From positions 1 to 64,000 of the forward strand of contig NZ_CABVQC010000040.1 of assembly GCF_902499175.1 (NCBI RefSeq): a stretch of 64,000 nucleotides of DNA, read 5' to 3'. Below the pieces are notes generated by a model. The model had not been told where the DNA came from. It saw nothing but the letters and a program-made list of their open reading frames with translations, and searched no databases. Positions 32,247-42,867 of the stretch are shown here, piece by piece (within the stretch, counting starts at the first letter, position 1; each line of letters opens with the position of its first letter). The stretch comes from Burkholderia aenigmatica. Its GTDB lineage: Bacteria; Pseudomonadota; Gammaproteobacteria; Burkholderiales; Burkholderiaceae. The translations under genes were made by a program, and so were the position numbers.

Positions 32247-33242
32247 TCAGAAGTTCTTCTTCAGGTCCATGCCCTGATACATCGACGCGACCAGATCGCC
32301 GTAGCCGTTGAACATCAGTGTCTTGCGTTTCGGCGTGAAAAAGCCGTCCTCGCCGATGCGCCGCTCGGTCGCCTGGCTCCAGCGCGGATGATCGACGTTC
32401 GGGTTCACGTTCGAATAAAAGCCGTACTCGTTCGCCGCATACGTGTTCCAGCTCGTCTTCGGCGGCTTGTCGACGAAGCGGATCTTCACGAGCGACTTCG
32501 CGCTCTTGAAGCCGTACTTCCACGGCACGACGATCCGCACCGGCGCGCCGTTCTGGTTCGGCAGCACCTGCCCGTAGACGCCCATCGTCAGCAGCGTCAG
32601 CGGATTCATCGCCTCGTCCATCCGCAGCCCTTCCGAGTACGGCCAGTCGAGCACGGGCGTCGAGAGGCCGGGCATCTGCGACGGATCGGCCAGCGTGATG
32701 AACTGCACGTATTTCGCGTTGCCGGTCGGCTGCACGCGCTTGATCAGCTCGGACAACGGCACGCCGATCCACGGGATCACCATCGACCAGCCCTCGACGC
32801 AGCGCAACCGGTACACGCGCTCCTCGAGCGGCGCGAGCTTCAGCAGTTCGTCGAGATCGAACACCTTCGGATGCAGCACCTCGCCTTCGACGCTCACGCG
32901 CCACGGGCGCGGCCGCAACGTGCCGGCGTTCTGCGCGGGGTCACTCTTGTCGGTGCCGAACTCGTAGAAGTTGTTGTAGGACGTGATGTCCTTGAACGGC
33001 GTCACCTTGTCGGCCGCGACGAACTTCGCATTCGTCTTCGCCGCGAGCTTCGCGGCCCGCGCATCGGGCGACGCATAGGCGGCCCATGCTGCGCCACTGC
33101 CGCCGAGCAGCCCGCCCGCCGCCGCGAGGCCGGCCGCCTGCAACGCGCGCCGCCGGTTCTCGAAGACCGCACGCGGCGTGATTTCGCCGGGTGCAATATC
33201 GCCGCCGGTCAGTACGTTCCGCAAAGGGCGTTTGATCCACAT
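32247..33242 (-). CDS. msrP: MsrP, molybdopterin periplasmic methionine sulfoxide reductase
   Basis: 331 residues. A twin-arginine signal lies at residues 30-55 ([10 protein letters not shown] then a hydrophobic run), so the cofactor-loaded protein is exported by Tat. The catalytic Mo-ligand Cys is in [13 protein letters not shown] (about 148). Other features are [19 protein letters not shown] and [14 protein letters not shown]. It repairs methionine sulfoxide in periplasmic proteins. ATG 33242. First gene of an msrPQ pair; no dedicated regulator is seen next to it. Confidence 0.95.
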   Translation of the reverse strand: MWIKRPLRNVLTGGDIAPGEITPRAVFENRRRALQAAGLAAAGGLLGGSGAAWAAYASPDARAAKLAAKTNAKFVAADKVTPFKDITSYNNFYEFGTDKSDPAQNAGTLRPRPWRVSVEGEVLHPKVFDLDELLKLAPLEERVYRLRCVEGWSMVIPWIGVPLSELIKRVQPTGNAKYVQFITLADPSQMPGLSTPVLDWPYSEGLRMDEAMNPLTLLTMGVYGQVLPNQNGAPVRIVVPWKYGFKSAKSLVKIRFVDKPPKTSWNTYAANEYGFYSNVNPNVDHPRWSQATERRIGEDGFFTPKRKTLMFNGYGDLVASMYQGMDLKKNF

Positions 33243-33337
33243 CGTGCTGCTCCTCCTGCATGCGCCGCGCGCAGCTTCATGAGCGTTCGACCCGACCCGT
33301 CTTGCGCCGTTCGACGCCCGGACCGCCCGCCCGTTAC

Positions 33338-33375
33338 AAAAGAAAACCGCCGGGCACACGGTGCACCGGCGGTCT
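33338..33375 (-). terminator. Rho-independent terminator after ccsB
   Basis: Stem ACCGCCGG / CCGGCGGT around a 12-nt loop, then TTTCTTTT on the minus strand. It separates ccsB from msrP. Confidence 0.8.
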
Positions 33376-33400
33376 CATAGTCGGACGAACAGCGGAAATC

Positions 33401-34591
33401 TTACAGCTTGCCGTAGCTGTGCAGCCCGGACAGGAACATGTTGACGCCGAGGAACGCGAAGGTCGTCACGAGCAGGCCCGTGAGCGCCCACCATGCGGCC
33501 ACCGAGCCGCGCAGGCCCTTCATCAGGCGCATGTGCAGCCACGCCGCGTAGTTGAGCCATACGATCAGCGCCCAGGTTTCCTTCGGGTCCCAGCTCCAGT
33601 AGCCGCCCCAGGCTTCAGCGGCCCACAGCGCGCCGAGGATCGTCGCGATCGTGAAGAACGCGAAACCGACCGCGATCGACTTGTACATCACGTCGTCGAG
33701 CACTTCGAGCGTCGGCAGGCGATCCGCGAGCACGCCGCGCTCCTTCATCAGGTACGCGACCGACACCATCGCCGACAGCGCGAAGCTGCCATAGCCGATG
33801 AAGTTCGCCGGCACGTGAATCTTCATCCACCAGCTCTGCAGCGCCGGCACGAGCGGCTGGATCTGCTGCGCATCGCGCGCGACCGAATACCACATCAGGA
33901 AACCGACGGCCGCGCTGATCACCAGCAGCACGAACGCGCCCAGCGCGCGCGTGCCGTAATGGCCTTCGTAATACAGATAGAGCAGCGCCGTGATCAGGCT
34001 GAACAGCACGAACACTTCATACAGGTTCGACACCGGAATGTGCCCGACGTCCGCGCCGATCAGGTAGGACTCGTACCAGCGCACCATCAGGCCGGTGAAG
34101 CCCATCAGCACGGCGACCCACGTGAGCTTCTGGCCGATCGCGGAGCCCGACTCCGAGCGTGCGAGCAAACCGATCCAGTAGAAGATCGTCGCGAGCACGA
34201 ACAGCGCGCTCATCCACAGGATGGCCGACTGGCTCGACAGGAAGTACTTGAGGAAGAACGCCGAATCGGCGCGCGCGAGATCGCCCTGGTAGATCTGGAT
34301 CGACAGCAGCGCCAGCACGGTGATCGACGCCATCATCAGTCGCGCGGGCTTCCAGCGCCAGCCGAGCGTGATGAGCGCCGGCACGGTGCCGATCATCACG
34401 GCCTTGTCGTAGTAATTCATGTGCTCGTTGTAGTGCACGAGCGCATAGCCCGCGCCCACCACGAGCGCCAGCGCGAACAGCCAGTCGAGCAACGACAGGC
34501 GCGCGAGGAACGGACGGTCGTCGAACAGCGGCGCCACAACTGGAGCCTGGGCCGACGCCCGATGGGAAGAGGAAACTTGCGTGAGATCCAT
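33401..34591 (-). CDS. ccsB: Cytochrome c biogenesis protein CcsB/CcsA (System II heme handler)
   Basis: 396 residues, about eight membrane helices. The tryptophan-rich WWD heme-handling segment is clear (WGGYWSWDPKETWALIVW, about residues 327-344), with conserved His residues in neighbouring helices (for example KIHVPANFIGYGSF and LHMRLMKGL). It exports heme and, with ResB, ligates it to apocytochrome c. ATG 34591 (MDLTQVSSSHRASAQ); the frame before it overlaps resB. Lies 4 nt after the resB stop, so co-translated. Confidence 0.94.
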   Translation of the reverse strand: MDLTQVSSSHRASAQAPVVAPLFDDRPFLARLSLLDWLFALALVVGAGYALVHYNEHMNYYDKAVMIGTVPALITLGWRWKPARLMMASITVLALLSIQIYQGDLARADSAFFLKYFLSSQSAILWMSALFVLATIFYWIGLLARSESGSAIGQKLTWVAVLMGFTGLMVRWYESYLIGADVGHIPVSNLYEVFVLFSLITALLYLYYEGHYGTRALGAFVLLVISAAVGFLMWYSVARDAQQIQPLVPALQSWWMKIHVPANFIGYGSFALSAMVSVAYLMKERGVLADRLPTLEVLDDVMYKSIAVGFAFFTIATILGALWAAEAWGGYWSWDPKETWALIVWLNYAAWLHMRLMKGLRGSVAAWWALTGLLVTTFAFLGVNMFLSGLHSYGKL

Positions 34592-34595
34592 GATG

Positions 34596-36812
34596 TTACC
34601 GGGTGGAATTCTCGGAATCGGAACCGCCGCCGGCAGGCGGACGGGCCGTCGATGCCGCACGGGCCGGCGCGGCGTCGCGAGGTGCGGCGTGCAGGGCGGC
34701 ACCGGCCGCGTCGCGCGTCTGCACGAATTCTTTCTCGAAATCGAAGGTCTTGCGGGCCGTGGACATTGCCATCACCACATCGACGCCCGAACCGGCGTCC
34801 TTCAACCAGAACCAGAGGCGCCGCTCGCGCACGTAGAACATCGAGAAGATGCCGGCGACCAGCAGCAGGCTGCCAAGATACACCAGATTCTTGCCGGGTG
34901 CGCGCGTCAACTGAAATACCGAAGCTTGCACCTGCTTGAATGAGTCAAGCTGCAAATAGACCGGCGATCCATACAAAAAGCTGTCTGATAGCGCATTGAT
35001 CGCGTTCTGCACGAAGCGGATCGTGTCGGTGCCCTGCTGCGCCGCCGGCTCGCCGGCACGCTCGCGCGCGATCTGCCAGACCTCCCACATCGAGCCTTCG
35101 AGCATCCGCAGCAGCAGGCTCGCGGCCTTCTCCTGCTCGGCCTTGGGCACCGAGCGGTCGATGAACGTCGCCACCGCCTGGAAGCCGCCGATCGGCTGGC
35201 CGTCGGCGCCGCGGCCGACGCTGTCGTCACTCGCCGCAAACAGGGTCAGCACCTTCGATGCGCTGTCCTGCAGGCGGCTGCGCAGCGATGCGTCGGTGCC
35301 CGGCAGCGAACGCTGCGCGAAGCGCGCGGCGGCTTCGGCGCGCACGGTCGGATCCTCGAGCGCGGCGCGCAGGCGCATCCATTCGCCGATCGAATCCTGG
35401 CTGTCGGCCGGAATCCGCATGTAGCGGAACGGGTCGTTCGGGCTCGCGCGCACGCCGGCGAGGAACACGCGCACGCCATTCATGTCGACGGGCAGCATGT
35501 AGTTGTTGAACTCGCGCGCCTGGCCGTCCTTGCCGCGGATCTTGTATTGCACGGACGGGCCGATGTTGTGGAGCTGCGTCGGCTTCGACGTCTTCGCGCC
35601 GGAGCCGAGCCGTTCGTCGAACGCTTCCTTCAGCGAGCTCGTCGTCGCCACGCCGCGCACGTCCGGCTTGCCGTTCGCGTCGGCCATGTTCTCGACGTTG
35701 ATCGCGCGGAAATCGGAGAACTCGATCGTGTCGCCATCGTTGCCCGGCATCTGCAGCGGCGCCGAACTGCCGATTGTGCCCTGCACGGGGAAGGTCTTCG
35801 CGTTGCCACCCGTCATCGGGTAGGCCGTCATCTGCATCTGCGAGCCGCCGTCCTGGAAGCTCGACTGGTAGATCGACACGCCCTTGTACGTGAACGGCTT
35901 GTTGACCTCGACGCGCGCCGGGATTTTCTGGCCGGTCTCGCGATCGATCACGACGATGTCGCTCGCGAACAGCTTCGGCATGCCCGTCGTGTAGTAATCG
36001 ACGATGAACTTGTTGAGCTGGATCGAGAACGGCAGATCCTGGATCAGCGAGCCGCTCGGCTGGTTCAGGATCGCGGTCGACACGAACTGGCCCTCGGGCA
36101 CCCACGCGTAGCCGCGGAACGTCGGGTTCGACGCGGACAGGCGATGATCCGGCGAGATCTCGCTGATCGTCGCGCTCGTGTTGACCGGGCTCTTGCCGAA
36201 CATCCACATCTGGAATTTGATCGGCAGGTTGCTGTCGAGCAGGCCGCCGATACAGATCACGACGATCGCGAGGTGAGCGGAGATGTAGCCCCACTTGGTC
36301 ATCGCGCCGCGCTTCGCGGAGATCAGCGTCGCGCCGTCGTTTTCACGCACGACGTGCTTGTAGCCGGCCTTGGTGACGAACGTGGCGAGCGTCGCCGCGA
36401 CGGTCGCGCGCGTGCCGGACGCCGTGTACTCGGCCTTGTGGTGGAACGCGCGCAGGCTGCCTTCGCGAACCTTGTCCTTCCAGCTCTTCGCATCGGCGAG
36501 CATCTTCGGCGCGTTGCGGATCACGCACAGCGAGATCGACACGACGAGGAAGATCAGGATCAGCATGAACCACCACGCGCTGTACACGTTGTACAGGCCG
36601 AGCGAGCGGAAAATGTCCGCCCAGAACGGCCCGAACTGGTTCACATAATTCGGATACGGATCGTCCTGGGTCAGGACCGTGCCGATGATGCTCGCGATCG
36701 ACAGCACCACCAGCAGCGCGATCGCGAAGCGCATCGAGCTCAGCAGCTCGACCGCGCGCTTGGACGCACCCTGACCCGACTTCGACTGCAACCCCGACGT
36801 GGTAACGCTCAT
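34596..36812 (-). CDS. resB: Cytochrome c biogenesis protein ResB (Ccs1, System II)
   Basis: 738 residues. Three N-terminal membrane helices (about 27-47, 81-103 and 165-190), a large periplasmic domain and a last helix near residue 640 (LVYLGSLLLVAGIFSMFYVRERR). Conserved pieces: SMRFAIALLVVLSIASIIGT, QDDPYPNYVNQFGPFW, KRGAMTKWGYISAHLAIVVICIGG. It works with CcsB in the inner membrane to attach heme to c-type cytochromes. ATG 36812. Forms resB-ccsB with its substrate cytochrome c4 gene immediately upstream. Confidence 0.94.
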   Translation of the reverse strand: MSVTTSGLQSKSGQGASKRAVELLSSMRFAIALLVVLSIASIIGTVLTQDDPYPNYVNQFGPFWADIFRSLGLYNVYSAWWFMLILIFLVVSISLCVIRNAPKMLADAKSWKDKVREGSLRAFHHKAEYTASGTRATVAATLATFVTKAGYKHVVRENDGATLISAKRGAMTKWGYISAHLAIVVICIGGLLDSNLPIKFQMWMFGKSPVNTSATISEISPDHRLSASNPTFRGYAWVPEGQFVSTAILNQPSGSLIQDLPFSIQLNKFIVDYYTTGMPKLFASDIVVIDRETGQKIPARVEVNKPFTYKGVSIYQSSFQDGGSQMQMTAYPMTGGNAKTFPVQGTIGSSAPLQMPGNDGDTIEFSDFRAINVENMADANGKPDVRGVATTSSLKEAFDERLGSGAKTSKPTQLHNIGPSVQYKIRGKDGQAREFNNYMLPVDMNGVRVFLAGVRASPNDPFRYMRIPADSQDSIGEWMRLRAALEDPTVRAEAAARFAQRSLPGTDASLRSRLQDSASKVLTLFAASDDSVGRGADGQPIGGFQAVATFIDRSVPKAEQEKAASLLLRMLEGSMWEVWQIARERAGEPAAQQGTDTIRFVQNAINALSDSFLYGSPVYLQLDSFKQVQASVFQLTRAPGKNLVYLGSLLLVAGIFSMFYVRERRLWFWLKDAGSGVDVVMAMSTARKTFDFEKEFVQTRDAAGAALHAAPRDAAPARAASTARPPAGGGSDSENSTR

Positions 36813-36925
36813 TCAAACTCCGACTCAGGGGAAACAGCCCCCAACGCTCACTTTGTTCGCTTGGGGAGCGCAGCCCCCCATCTCCGGCAAGCCGCTCCAT
36901 CCTGGCTTGGCCTGGCGCGTGCCGA

Positions 36926-36980
36926 CAAAAAAGAAGGGCGAGGCAACCGCAACGATGCGGCGCCCCACCCTTTTCTTGTT
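36926..36980. terminator. Terminator-like hairpin between cytochrome c4 and resB
   Basis: Imperfect inverted repeat (AAGGGCGAGGCAACCGC against GCGGCGCCCCACCCTT) with AAAAAA on one side and TTTTCTT on the other. Minus-strand orientation gives CTTTTTT. It could end or attenuate the cytochrome c4 transcript before resB. Confidence 0.6.
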
Positions 36981-37029
36981 CTGACTCCGGCCGCCCTTCG
37001 GGCGCCCGGTCATTCTCGCGGCTGACCGC

Positions 37030-37683
37030 TCAACGCAGGCCCGCGATGTAATCCGCGACGGCCTTGATCTCGTTGTCCGACAGCCGCGTCGCGATCTGAT
37101 GCATCGCCTCATTGTTGTTGCGCGCGCCGGCACCCTGCTGGAACGCGGTCAACTGCGCGACCGTGTAATCGGCCCATTGCCCCGACAGACGCGGGTACTG
37201 GACCGGGATCCCCTGCCCTGTCGGCCCGTGGCAGCTCGCGCAGGCGGGGACGCCCTTCTCCGCGATGCCGCCGCGATAGATCTTCTGGCCGATCGGCACG
37301 GTTGCCGCATCGCGTGCGGTGCCGAGCTTCGTCGACTGCGACCCGTAGTACGCGGCGACGTTGCGCATGTCGTCCGCGCTCAACGCGCTCGCGAATCCGA
37401 CCATCACCGCGTTGTTCCGCACCGGCCCCTTCGCGCCCGGCTGCGTCTTGAAGTCGTTCAACTGCTTGACCAGATATTCGGGATGCTGGCCGGCAAGCTT
37501 CGGGAAACTGCCCGACGCGCTGTTGCCGTCGGCGCCGTGACACGACGCGCAGACCTGCCCGGCAATCGCCTTGCCGCGGTCGAGATCCGGCTTTGCCGCG
37601 TCTGCCGCGTTTGCCTCCGCTACGAAACCTACGAACCCTGCTGCAACCTGAAGCACCATCAGAGACTTGCACAGTCGATTCAT
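37030..37683 (-). CDS. Cytochrome c4 family diheme protein
   Basis: 217 residues. Signal peptide 1-27 (cut after ANA or nearby). Two heme-binding CxxCH sites: C45-A-S-C-H49 (QVCASCHG) and about 145 (ACASCHGPTG), each followed by a matching cytochrome c domain, with downstream Met ligands. It likely carries electrons in the periplasm to terminal oxidases. ATG 37683 was chosen over the GTG two codons upstream because AGGG then has a 7-nt spacing. Upstream of resB-ccsB, which mature such proteins. Confidence 0.92.
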   Translation of the reverse strand: MNRLCKSLMVLQVAAGFVGFVAEANAADAAKPDLDRGKAIAGQVCASCHGADGNSASGSFPKLAGQHPEYLVKQLNDFKTQPGAKGPVRNNAVMVGFASALSADDMRNVAAYYGSQSTKLGTARDAATVPIGQKIYRGGIAEKGVPACASCHGPTGQGIPVQYPRLSGQWADYTVAQLTAFQQGAGARNNNEAMHQIATRLSDNEIKAVADYIAGLR

Positions 37684-37897
37684 TCGCACACCCTGTTTCG
37701 TCTTGTGGGAATTTGAGGTTCTGCAAAAAACGACGGCGTTCAGTCTACCGCAGAAGCTACATAAAAGCGCGAGGCAGGCGCCCGGTAGCCTTCGGTAAAA
37801 CCGCCGTATTGTACAATATCGTGTTGAAAGCTCCGGCGCCTATCGGGGCTACCCCGCCTCCACCAAGCGGCTTGCGCCGCCCGTCCTTCCGGTTCCC

Positions 37898-38557
37898 ATG
37901 GCCTTTCTGCTCCATCAAGCCCGCTTCTACACGACCGTCAACCATCTGCGCGACCTGCCGCCGACGGTCCAGCCGGAAATCGCGTTCGCGGGACGCTCGA
38001 ATGCCGGCAAGTCGACGGCGATCAACGTGCTGTGCAACCAGAAGCGGCTCGCCTTCGCGTCGAAGACGCCCGGCCGCACGCAGCATATCAACTACTTCTC
38101 CGTCGGCCCGGCCGACGAGCCCGTCGCGAACCTCGTCGACCTGCCCGGCTACGGCTACGCGGAAGTGCCCGGCGCCGCCAAGGCGCACTGGGAAATGCTG
38201 CTGTCGTCCTATCTCGCGACCCGCTCGCAGCTTTGCGGCCTGATCCTGATGATGGATTCGCGCCGTCCGCTGACCGACCTCGATCGCCGCATGATCGAGT
38301 GGTTCGTGCCGACCGGCAAGCCGATCCACACGCTGCTGACGAAGTGCGACAAATTGACGCGGCAGGAAAGCATCAATGCGCTGCGGACCGCGCAAAAGGG
38401 GCTCGATGCGTATCGTGACCAGGGTGTCCAAGGCAAGCTGACGGTTCAGCTGTTCTCGGCAATGAAGCGCACGGGGCTCGACGAGGCGCACGCGCTGATC
38501 GAGAGCTGGGTGCGGCCGTCCGCCGCCGACGAAAAAAGCGAGCCTGTAGCACAATGA
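37898..38557 (+). CDS. engB: Ribosome biogenesis GTP-binding protein EngB (YsxC/YihA)
   Basis: 219 residues. GTPase motifs: G1 GRSNAGKST (32-40), G3 DLPGYG (about 84), G4 TKCD (about 148) and G5 FSA (about 182). An essential GTPase for 50S subunit assembly. ATG 37898 gives [17 protein letters not shown], the family start. The protein ends with a short acidic tail. Divergent from cytochrome c4, 214 nt apart. Confidence 0.95.
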   Translation: MAFLLHQARFYTTVNHLRDLPPTVQPEIAFAGRSNAGKSTAINVLCNQKRLAFASKTPGRTQHINYFSVGPADEPVANLVDLPGYGYAEVPGAAKAHWEMLLSSYLATRSQLCGLILMMDSRRPLTDLDRRMIEWFVPTGKPIHTLLTKCDKLTRQESINALRTAQKGLDAYRDQGVQGKLTVQLFSAMKRTGLDEAHALIESWVRPSAADEKSEPVAQ

Positions 38558-38620
38558 TCGGGCAACGCGCGGCCGGGATCGGCGGCGCGCACCTGACGGC
38601 GTCTGCGATTTCGGCCGGCT

Positions 38621-38647
38621 CATAAAAAAACCCGCCGTTGAACGGCG
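38621..38647 (-). terminator. Terminator-like hairpin facing the minus strand between engB and hemB
   Basis: Nine-base arms CCCGCCGTT and AACGGCGGG around one base, with seven A residues on the left, so the T-tract lies on the minus strand. On the plus strand no T-run follows. No minus-strand gene ends here. It may still form a hairpin in the engB transcript. Confidence 0.55.
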
Positions 38648-38777
38648 GGTCAAACAGCCTAATCGAAAAACGACAGGCACCCGCTCAGGGAGGAGAAGCG
38701 GGGAGCTGCACGCAACGCGCGCCGCTCGATCGCTATCATATACCAACGCTCCCGAAAATGACCGAAGGGTTCCGTAA

Positions 38778-39809
<1,032 letters not shown>

Positions 39810-39830
39810 TTGCCCGCCGGCAGGCGGAAA

Positions 39831-39868
39831 GAAAAACGGCGGGACACTTCGGTGCCTCGCCGTTTTTT
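39831..39868. terminator. Bidirectional terminator between hemB and dsbD
   Basis: Stem AAACGGCG(G)G(A)CAC-TTCG-GTG(C)C(T)CGCCGTTT flanked by an A-run on the left and TTTTTT on the right. It ends hemB and can also end the convergent dsbD. Confidence 0.82.
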
Positions 39869-39964
39869 GTTTGCCGTCGACCGGAGCCGTCTGCTCGTGT
39901 CGATCGTCCGCTCATGCCGCACGAGCGCGCCGCTTCGCCACCGGCACGCCCCCAACAGGCATGG

Positions 39965-41812
39965 TCATACCGTCGGAACGGCAGCCCGGTCCAGGCTGCG
40001 CAGGAACGTCTCGGCCGCCTGATAGCCAACCACACGCCCGATCTCGTTACCATTGCGATCGAAGAAGATGATGCCCGGCGGCCCGAACAGGTTGAAGCGC
40101 TTCAACAGCGCCTGGTCGTCCGGGTTGTTCGCGGTGACATCCGCACGCACGAGGTGAAGCTGCGCGAGCCGCGCCTGCACGCGCGCGTCGGTAAACGTCA
40201 GATGCTCCATCTCCTTGCAGCTCACGCACCAGTCGGCGTAGAAGTCGAGCATCACGGGCTGGCCGGACGTCTTCAACAGCGCGTCGAGTTCGCCACTCGA
40301 GCGCACCGATGCGAACGCGGGGCCATCCTGCGCTGCGGCCGCGCCTGCCGTCGCAGCACCGCCGGACGCAACCGTGCGTGCCGCCAGCACCGCCAGCGGC
40401 TTGACCGGATCGGTCGACCCCGCGGCCAGGCCGACGAGCAGCGTGGCCGCCCAGATCGCGAGCGCCGCGCCCACGCCACGGCCGAGGCGACGCCAGATAG
40501 ACGTGGCGCCGGCATTCGGCGTGAACAGCCCGAGCGCCGCGGCCGCGATCAGCAGCCATAACGCAGCGAGCACCATCTTCAGGCCACCGGCCAGCACCGG
40601 CCACACGATCCACAGCGCGGCTGCGAGCAGCACGATGCCGAAGAACACCTTCACGCCATCCATCCAGGCGCCGGCGCGCGGCAGCACGGTCCCGGCGCCG
40701 ACGCCGACGACCAGCAGTGGCACGCCAAGCCCCAGCCCCATCGCGAACAGCGCGGCACCGCCGAGCAGCGCATTGCCCGTGTGGGCGATGAAGGCCAGCA
40801 CCGCGAATAGCGGCGCCGTCATGCACGCACCGACGACCAGCGCGGACAGCGCGCCCATCGCCGCGACCGCGACGAAATGGCCGCCCTGGCGCGCGCCCGA
40901 TGCGTCGGCCGCGCCGTTCTGCCAGCGTGCGGGCAGCGCGATGTCCTTGCCCGAGATCAGCGAGACGGCAAACGCGGTCAGCAGCACGCCGAACGCACCG
41001 AGCACCCACGGGTTCTGCAGCCATGCACCGAGGCTCTGGCCGACCAGCGCCGCGGCGATGCCGAGAACCGTGTAGACCAGCGCCATGCCGACCACGTAGG
41101 TCAGCGACAGCGCGAAACCGCGCGCATGCGTCGCGCGCGTGCCCTGGCCGATGATGATCGCCGACACGATCGGGATCATCGGGTACGAACACGGCAGCAG
41201 GCTCAGCACGACGCCCGCGACGAAATACAGTGCGACGATCGTGAAGAAGCCGTGCCCTTCGAGCAGCGACTGCGCGAAATCGGCGCTGGTGACCTTGTCG
41301 AACCAGCTGCCCGCAGCGGCCGTATCGCCGGACGACGAGGCGGCACCCAGCGCGGCGCCGTCGACCTTCACGACGTGCTCGGCCGGCGGATAGCAGATGC
41401 CCTCGTCCGCGCACCCCTGCGACGTCACCGCGAGCTCGAACGGCCCCGACGCCTGCTTGACGGGCACGTGAACGATGACTTCGTCGCGGTAGGTCTCGAC
41501 GTTCTTCTGGAACGTCTGATCGAACTTCACGTGGCCGGCCGGGAATTGCGGCTCGCCGAGCGTCGCCTGTCCGCTCTTCACCGCGAACGCGAAACGCTCG
41601 CGGTACAGGTAATAACCGTTGGCGACCTTGAAGCGGACGTCCACCTGTCCCGGCGATTCGCTCGCACTGAACTTGAACGCAACCGACGGATCGAGGAAAT
41701 CGTCGGCCGCGCGCGCGACCGACAGGCCGCCCAGCACGAGCATGAACGACAACAGGACTGCGAGGAATCGCAGCGCGCGCACGCGCACGGGAAGCGCCAT
41801 ACCGTTAAACAT
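39965..41812 (-). CDS. dsbD: Thiol:disulfide interchange protein DsbD
   Basis: 615 residues. Signal peptide, then the nDsbD immunoglobulin-like domain with its reactive pair in CADEGICYPP, an eight-helix membrane core with cysteines in LLPCSYPMIPI and VGACMTAPL, and a C-terminal thioredoxin domain with WCVSCK. It moves reducing power from cytoplasmic thioredoxin to periplasmic DsbC and cytochrome-maturation thiols. The start is uncertain: ATG 41812 overlaps cutA by 8 nt, while ATG 41800 (MALPVRVRALRF) gives a normal signal peptide 4 nt after cutA. Downstream partner of cutA, a common pair. Confidence 0.95.
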   Translation of the reverse strand: MFNGMALPVRVRALRFLAVLLSFMLVLGGLSVARAADDFLDPSVAFKFSASESPGQVDVRFKVANGYYLYRERFAFAVKSGQATLGEPQFPAGHVKFDQTFQKNVETYRDEVIVHVPVKQASGPFELAVTSQGCADEGICYPPAEHVVKVDGAALGAASSSGDTAAAGSWFDKVTSADFAQSLLEGHGFFTIVALYFVAGVVLSLLPCSYPMIPIVSAIIIGQGTRATHARGFALSLTYVVGMALVYTVLGIAAALVGQSLGAWLQNPWVLGAFGVLLTAFAVSLISGKDIALPARWQNGAADASGARQGGHFVAVAAMGALSALVVGACMTAPLFAVLAFIAHTGNALLGGAALFAMGLGLGVPLLVVGVGAGTVLPRAGAWMDGVKVFFGIVLLAAALWIVWPVLAGGLKMVLAALWLLIAAAALGLFTPNAGATSIWRRLGRGVGAALAIWAATLLVGLAAGSTDPVKPLAVLAARTVASGGAATAGAAAAQDGPAFASVRSSGELDALLKTSGQPVMLDFYADWCVSCKEMEHLTFTDARVQARLAQLHLVRADVTANNPDDQALLKRFNLFGPPGIIFFDRNGNEIGRVVGYQAAETFLRSLDRAAVPTV

Positions 41813-42131
41813 GAAATAGACGTTGAGTTTCGTTGATCACCCATTGACCGTACGCGGCCGATGCCGTCGTCTGCCACGAGACGATTTCGGGCGTCTCGTA
41901 AGGATGATGCGCGAGAATAAATCGCTCCAGTTCGAGCGCCCGCACGGGGCTCGTCTTGAACAGCAACTGGATCTCGTCGGCCGTTTCGACCTTGCCCTGC
42001 CAGTGATAGCGCGATTTGATCGCACCGAGCTCCGACACGCACGCGGCAAGCCGCGCATCGAGCGCACCGTCTGAAAGCGCCTGAGCGGTCGCGGCATCGG
42101 GCACCGTCGTCAGCATCAGCACCACTATCAT
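41805..42131 (-). CDS. cutA: Divalent-cation tolerance protein CutA
   Basis: 108 residues, the usual CutA1 size; the family makes very stable trimers with a ferredoxin-like fold. Seen: VLMLTTVPDAATAQALSDG, AACVSELGAIKSRYHWQGKVETADEIQLLFKT in segments, and the conserved HPYETPEIVSW. Linked to copper tolerance in E. coli, but the molecular role is unclear. ATG 42131 has GGAGGG at good spacing; upstream in-frame ATGs have none. Confidence 0.94.
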   Translation of the reverse strand: MIVVLMLTTVPDAATAQALSDGALDARLAACVSELGAIKSRYHWQGKVETADEIQLLFKTSPVRALELERFILAHHPYETPEIVSWQTTASAAYGQWVINETQRLFHV

Positions 42132-42275
42132 CCGCGCCCTCCTTGTTGGTCTATCGGCTCCTGCCGACGCGGATTGCCCACCTGGGGAGCGCGTTGGCTG
42201 CCCCGTATCGTAGCGCAGCCCGCGCAACGCTGCCGGCACCGCCCTGCGACAATCGATCGCAGCTGGCGCCTGAAA

Positions 42276-42311
42276 AACAAAAAGGGCCAAGCAATCGCTC
42301 GGCCCCTTTCA
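42276..42311 (-). terminator. Rho-independent terminator after rplQ
   Basis: Stem GAAAGGGGCCGAGCG / cGCTTGGCCCTTTTT-type pairing (AAGGGGCCG with TGGCCCTTT) on the minus strand followed by TTGTTTTT. It closes the ribosomal gene run 22 nt after rplQ. Confidence 0.82.
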
Positions 42312-42333
42312 GATACTGCTGCGTACCGGAAGC

Positions 42334-42729
42334 TTACTCAGCTTCTTGCACGTTTTCCGTTTCGTCGACTTCCGGACGATCGAGCAGCTCGACCAGTGCC
42401 ATCGGTGCGTTGTCGCCCACGCGGAAGCCAAACTTCAGCACGCGCAGGTAGCCGCCCGGACGGTTCGCGAAACGCGGACCGAGCACGTCGAACAGCTTCG
42501 CCACCGAGTCACGATCGCGCAGGCGGTTGAACGCCAGGCGACGGTTTGCCAGCGACGGCTTCTTGCCGAGCGTGATCAGCGGCTCGACGACTTTACGGAG
42601 TTCCTTCGCCTTCGGCAGCGTCGTCTTGATGACTTCGTGCTCGATCAGCGAGTTGGACATGTTACGGAGCATAGCCAGACGGTGGCTGCTCGTGCGGTTC
42701 AGTTTCCGCAGACCATGACGATGGCGCAT
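42334..42729 (-). CDS. rplQ: 50S ribosomal protein L17
   Basis: 131 residues. It starts [20 protein letters not shown], the strict L17 signature, and contains [27 protein letters not shown]. The tail is acidic ([15 protein letters not shown]). L17 binds 23S rRNA near the exit tunnel. Last gene of the alpha operon, 138 nt after rpoA with a strong terminator-like hairpin between them, so its supply may be set separately. Confidence 0.98.
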   Translation of the reverse strand: MRHRHGLRKLNRTSSHRLAMLRNMSNSLIEHEVIKTTLPKAKELRKVVEPLITLGKKPSLANRRLAFNRLRDRDSVAKLFDVLGPRFANRPGGYLRVLKFGFRVGDNAPMALVELLDRPEVDETENVQEAE

Positions 42730-42800
42730 TTCAGTTTCCTTGATTCAAAGTTTTGATCCAGCTCTTCTATCGCACGTCGAAGCGTGCACGGGCCGGTAAC

Positions 42801-42842
42801 GAAAAAAAGCAAGATGCGGATTTTAAAGGAAAATCCGCATCT
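42801..42842 (-). terminator. Intrinsic terminator or attenuator between rpoA and rplQ
   Basis: Perfect 13-bp inverted repeat, arms AGATGCGGATTTT (42812-42824 on the plus strand) and AAAATCCGCATCT (42830-42842), loop of 5. On the minus strand it is followed by GC and seven T (42802-42808). It starts 25 nt after the rpoA stop. It looks like a full Rho-independent terminator, yet rplQ lies downstream with no clear promoter. Confidence 0.85.
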
Positions 42843-42867
42843 TTGCCAACTACAGCAACAACCAGGC

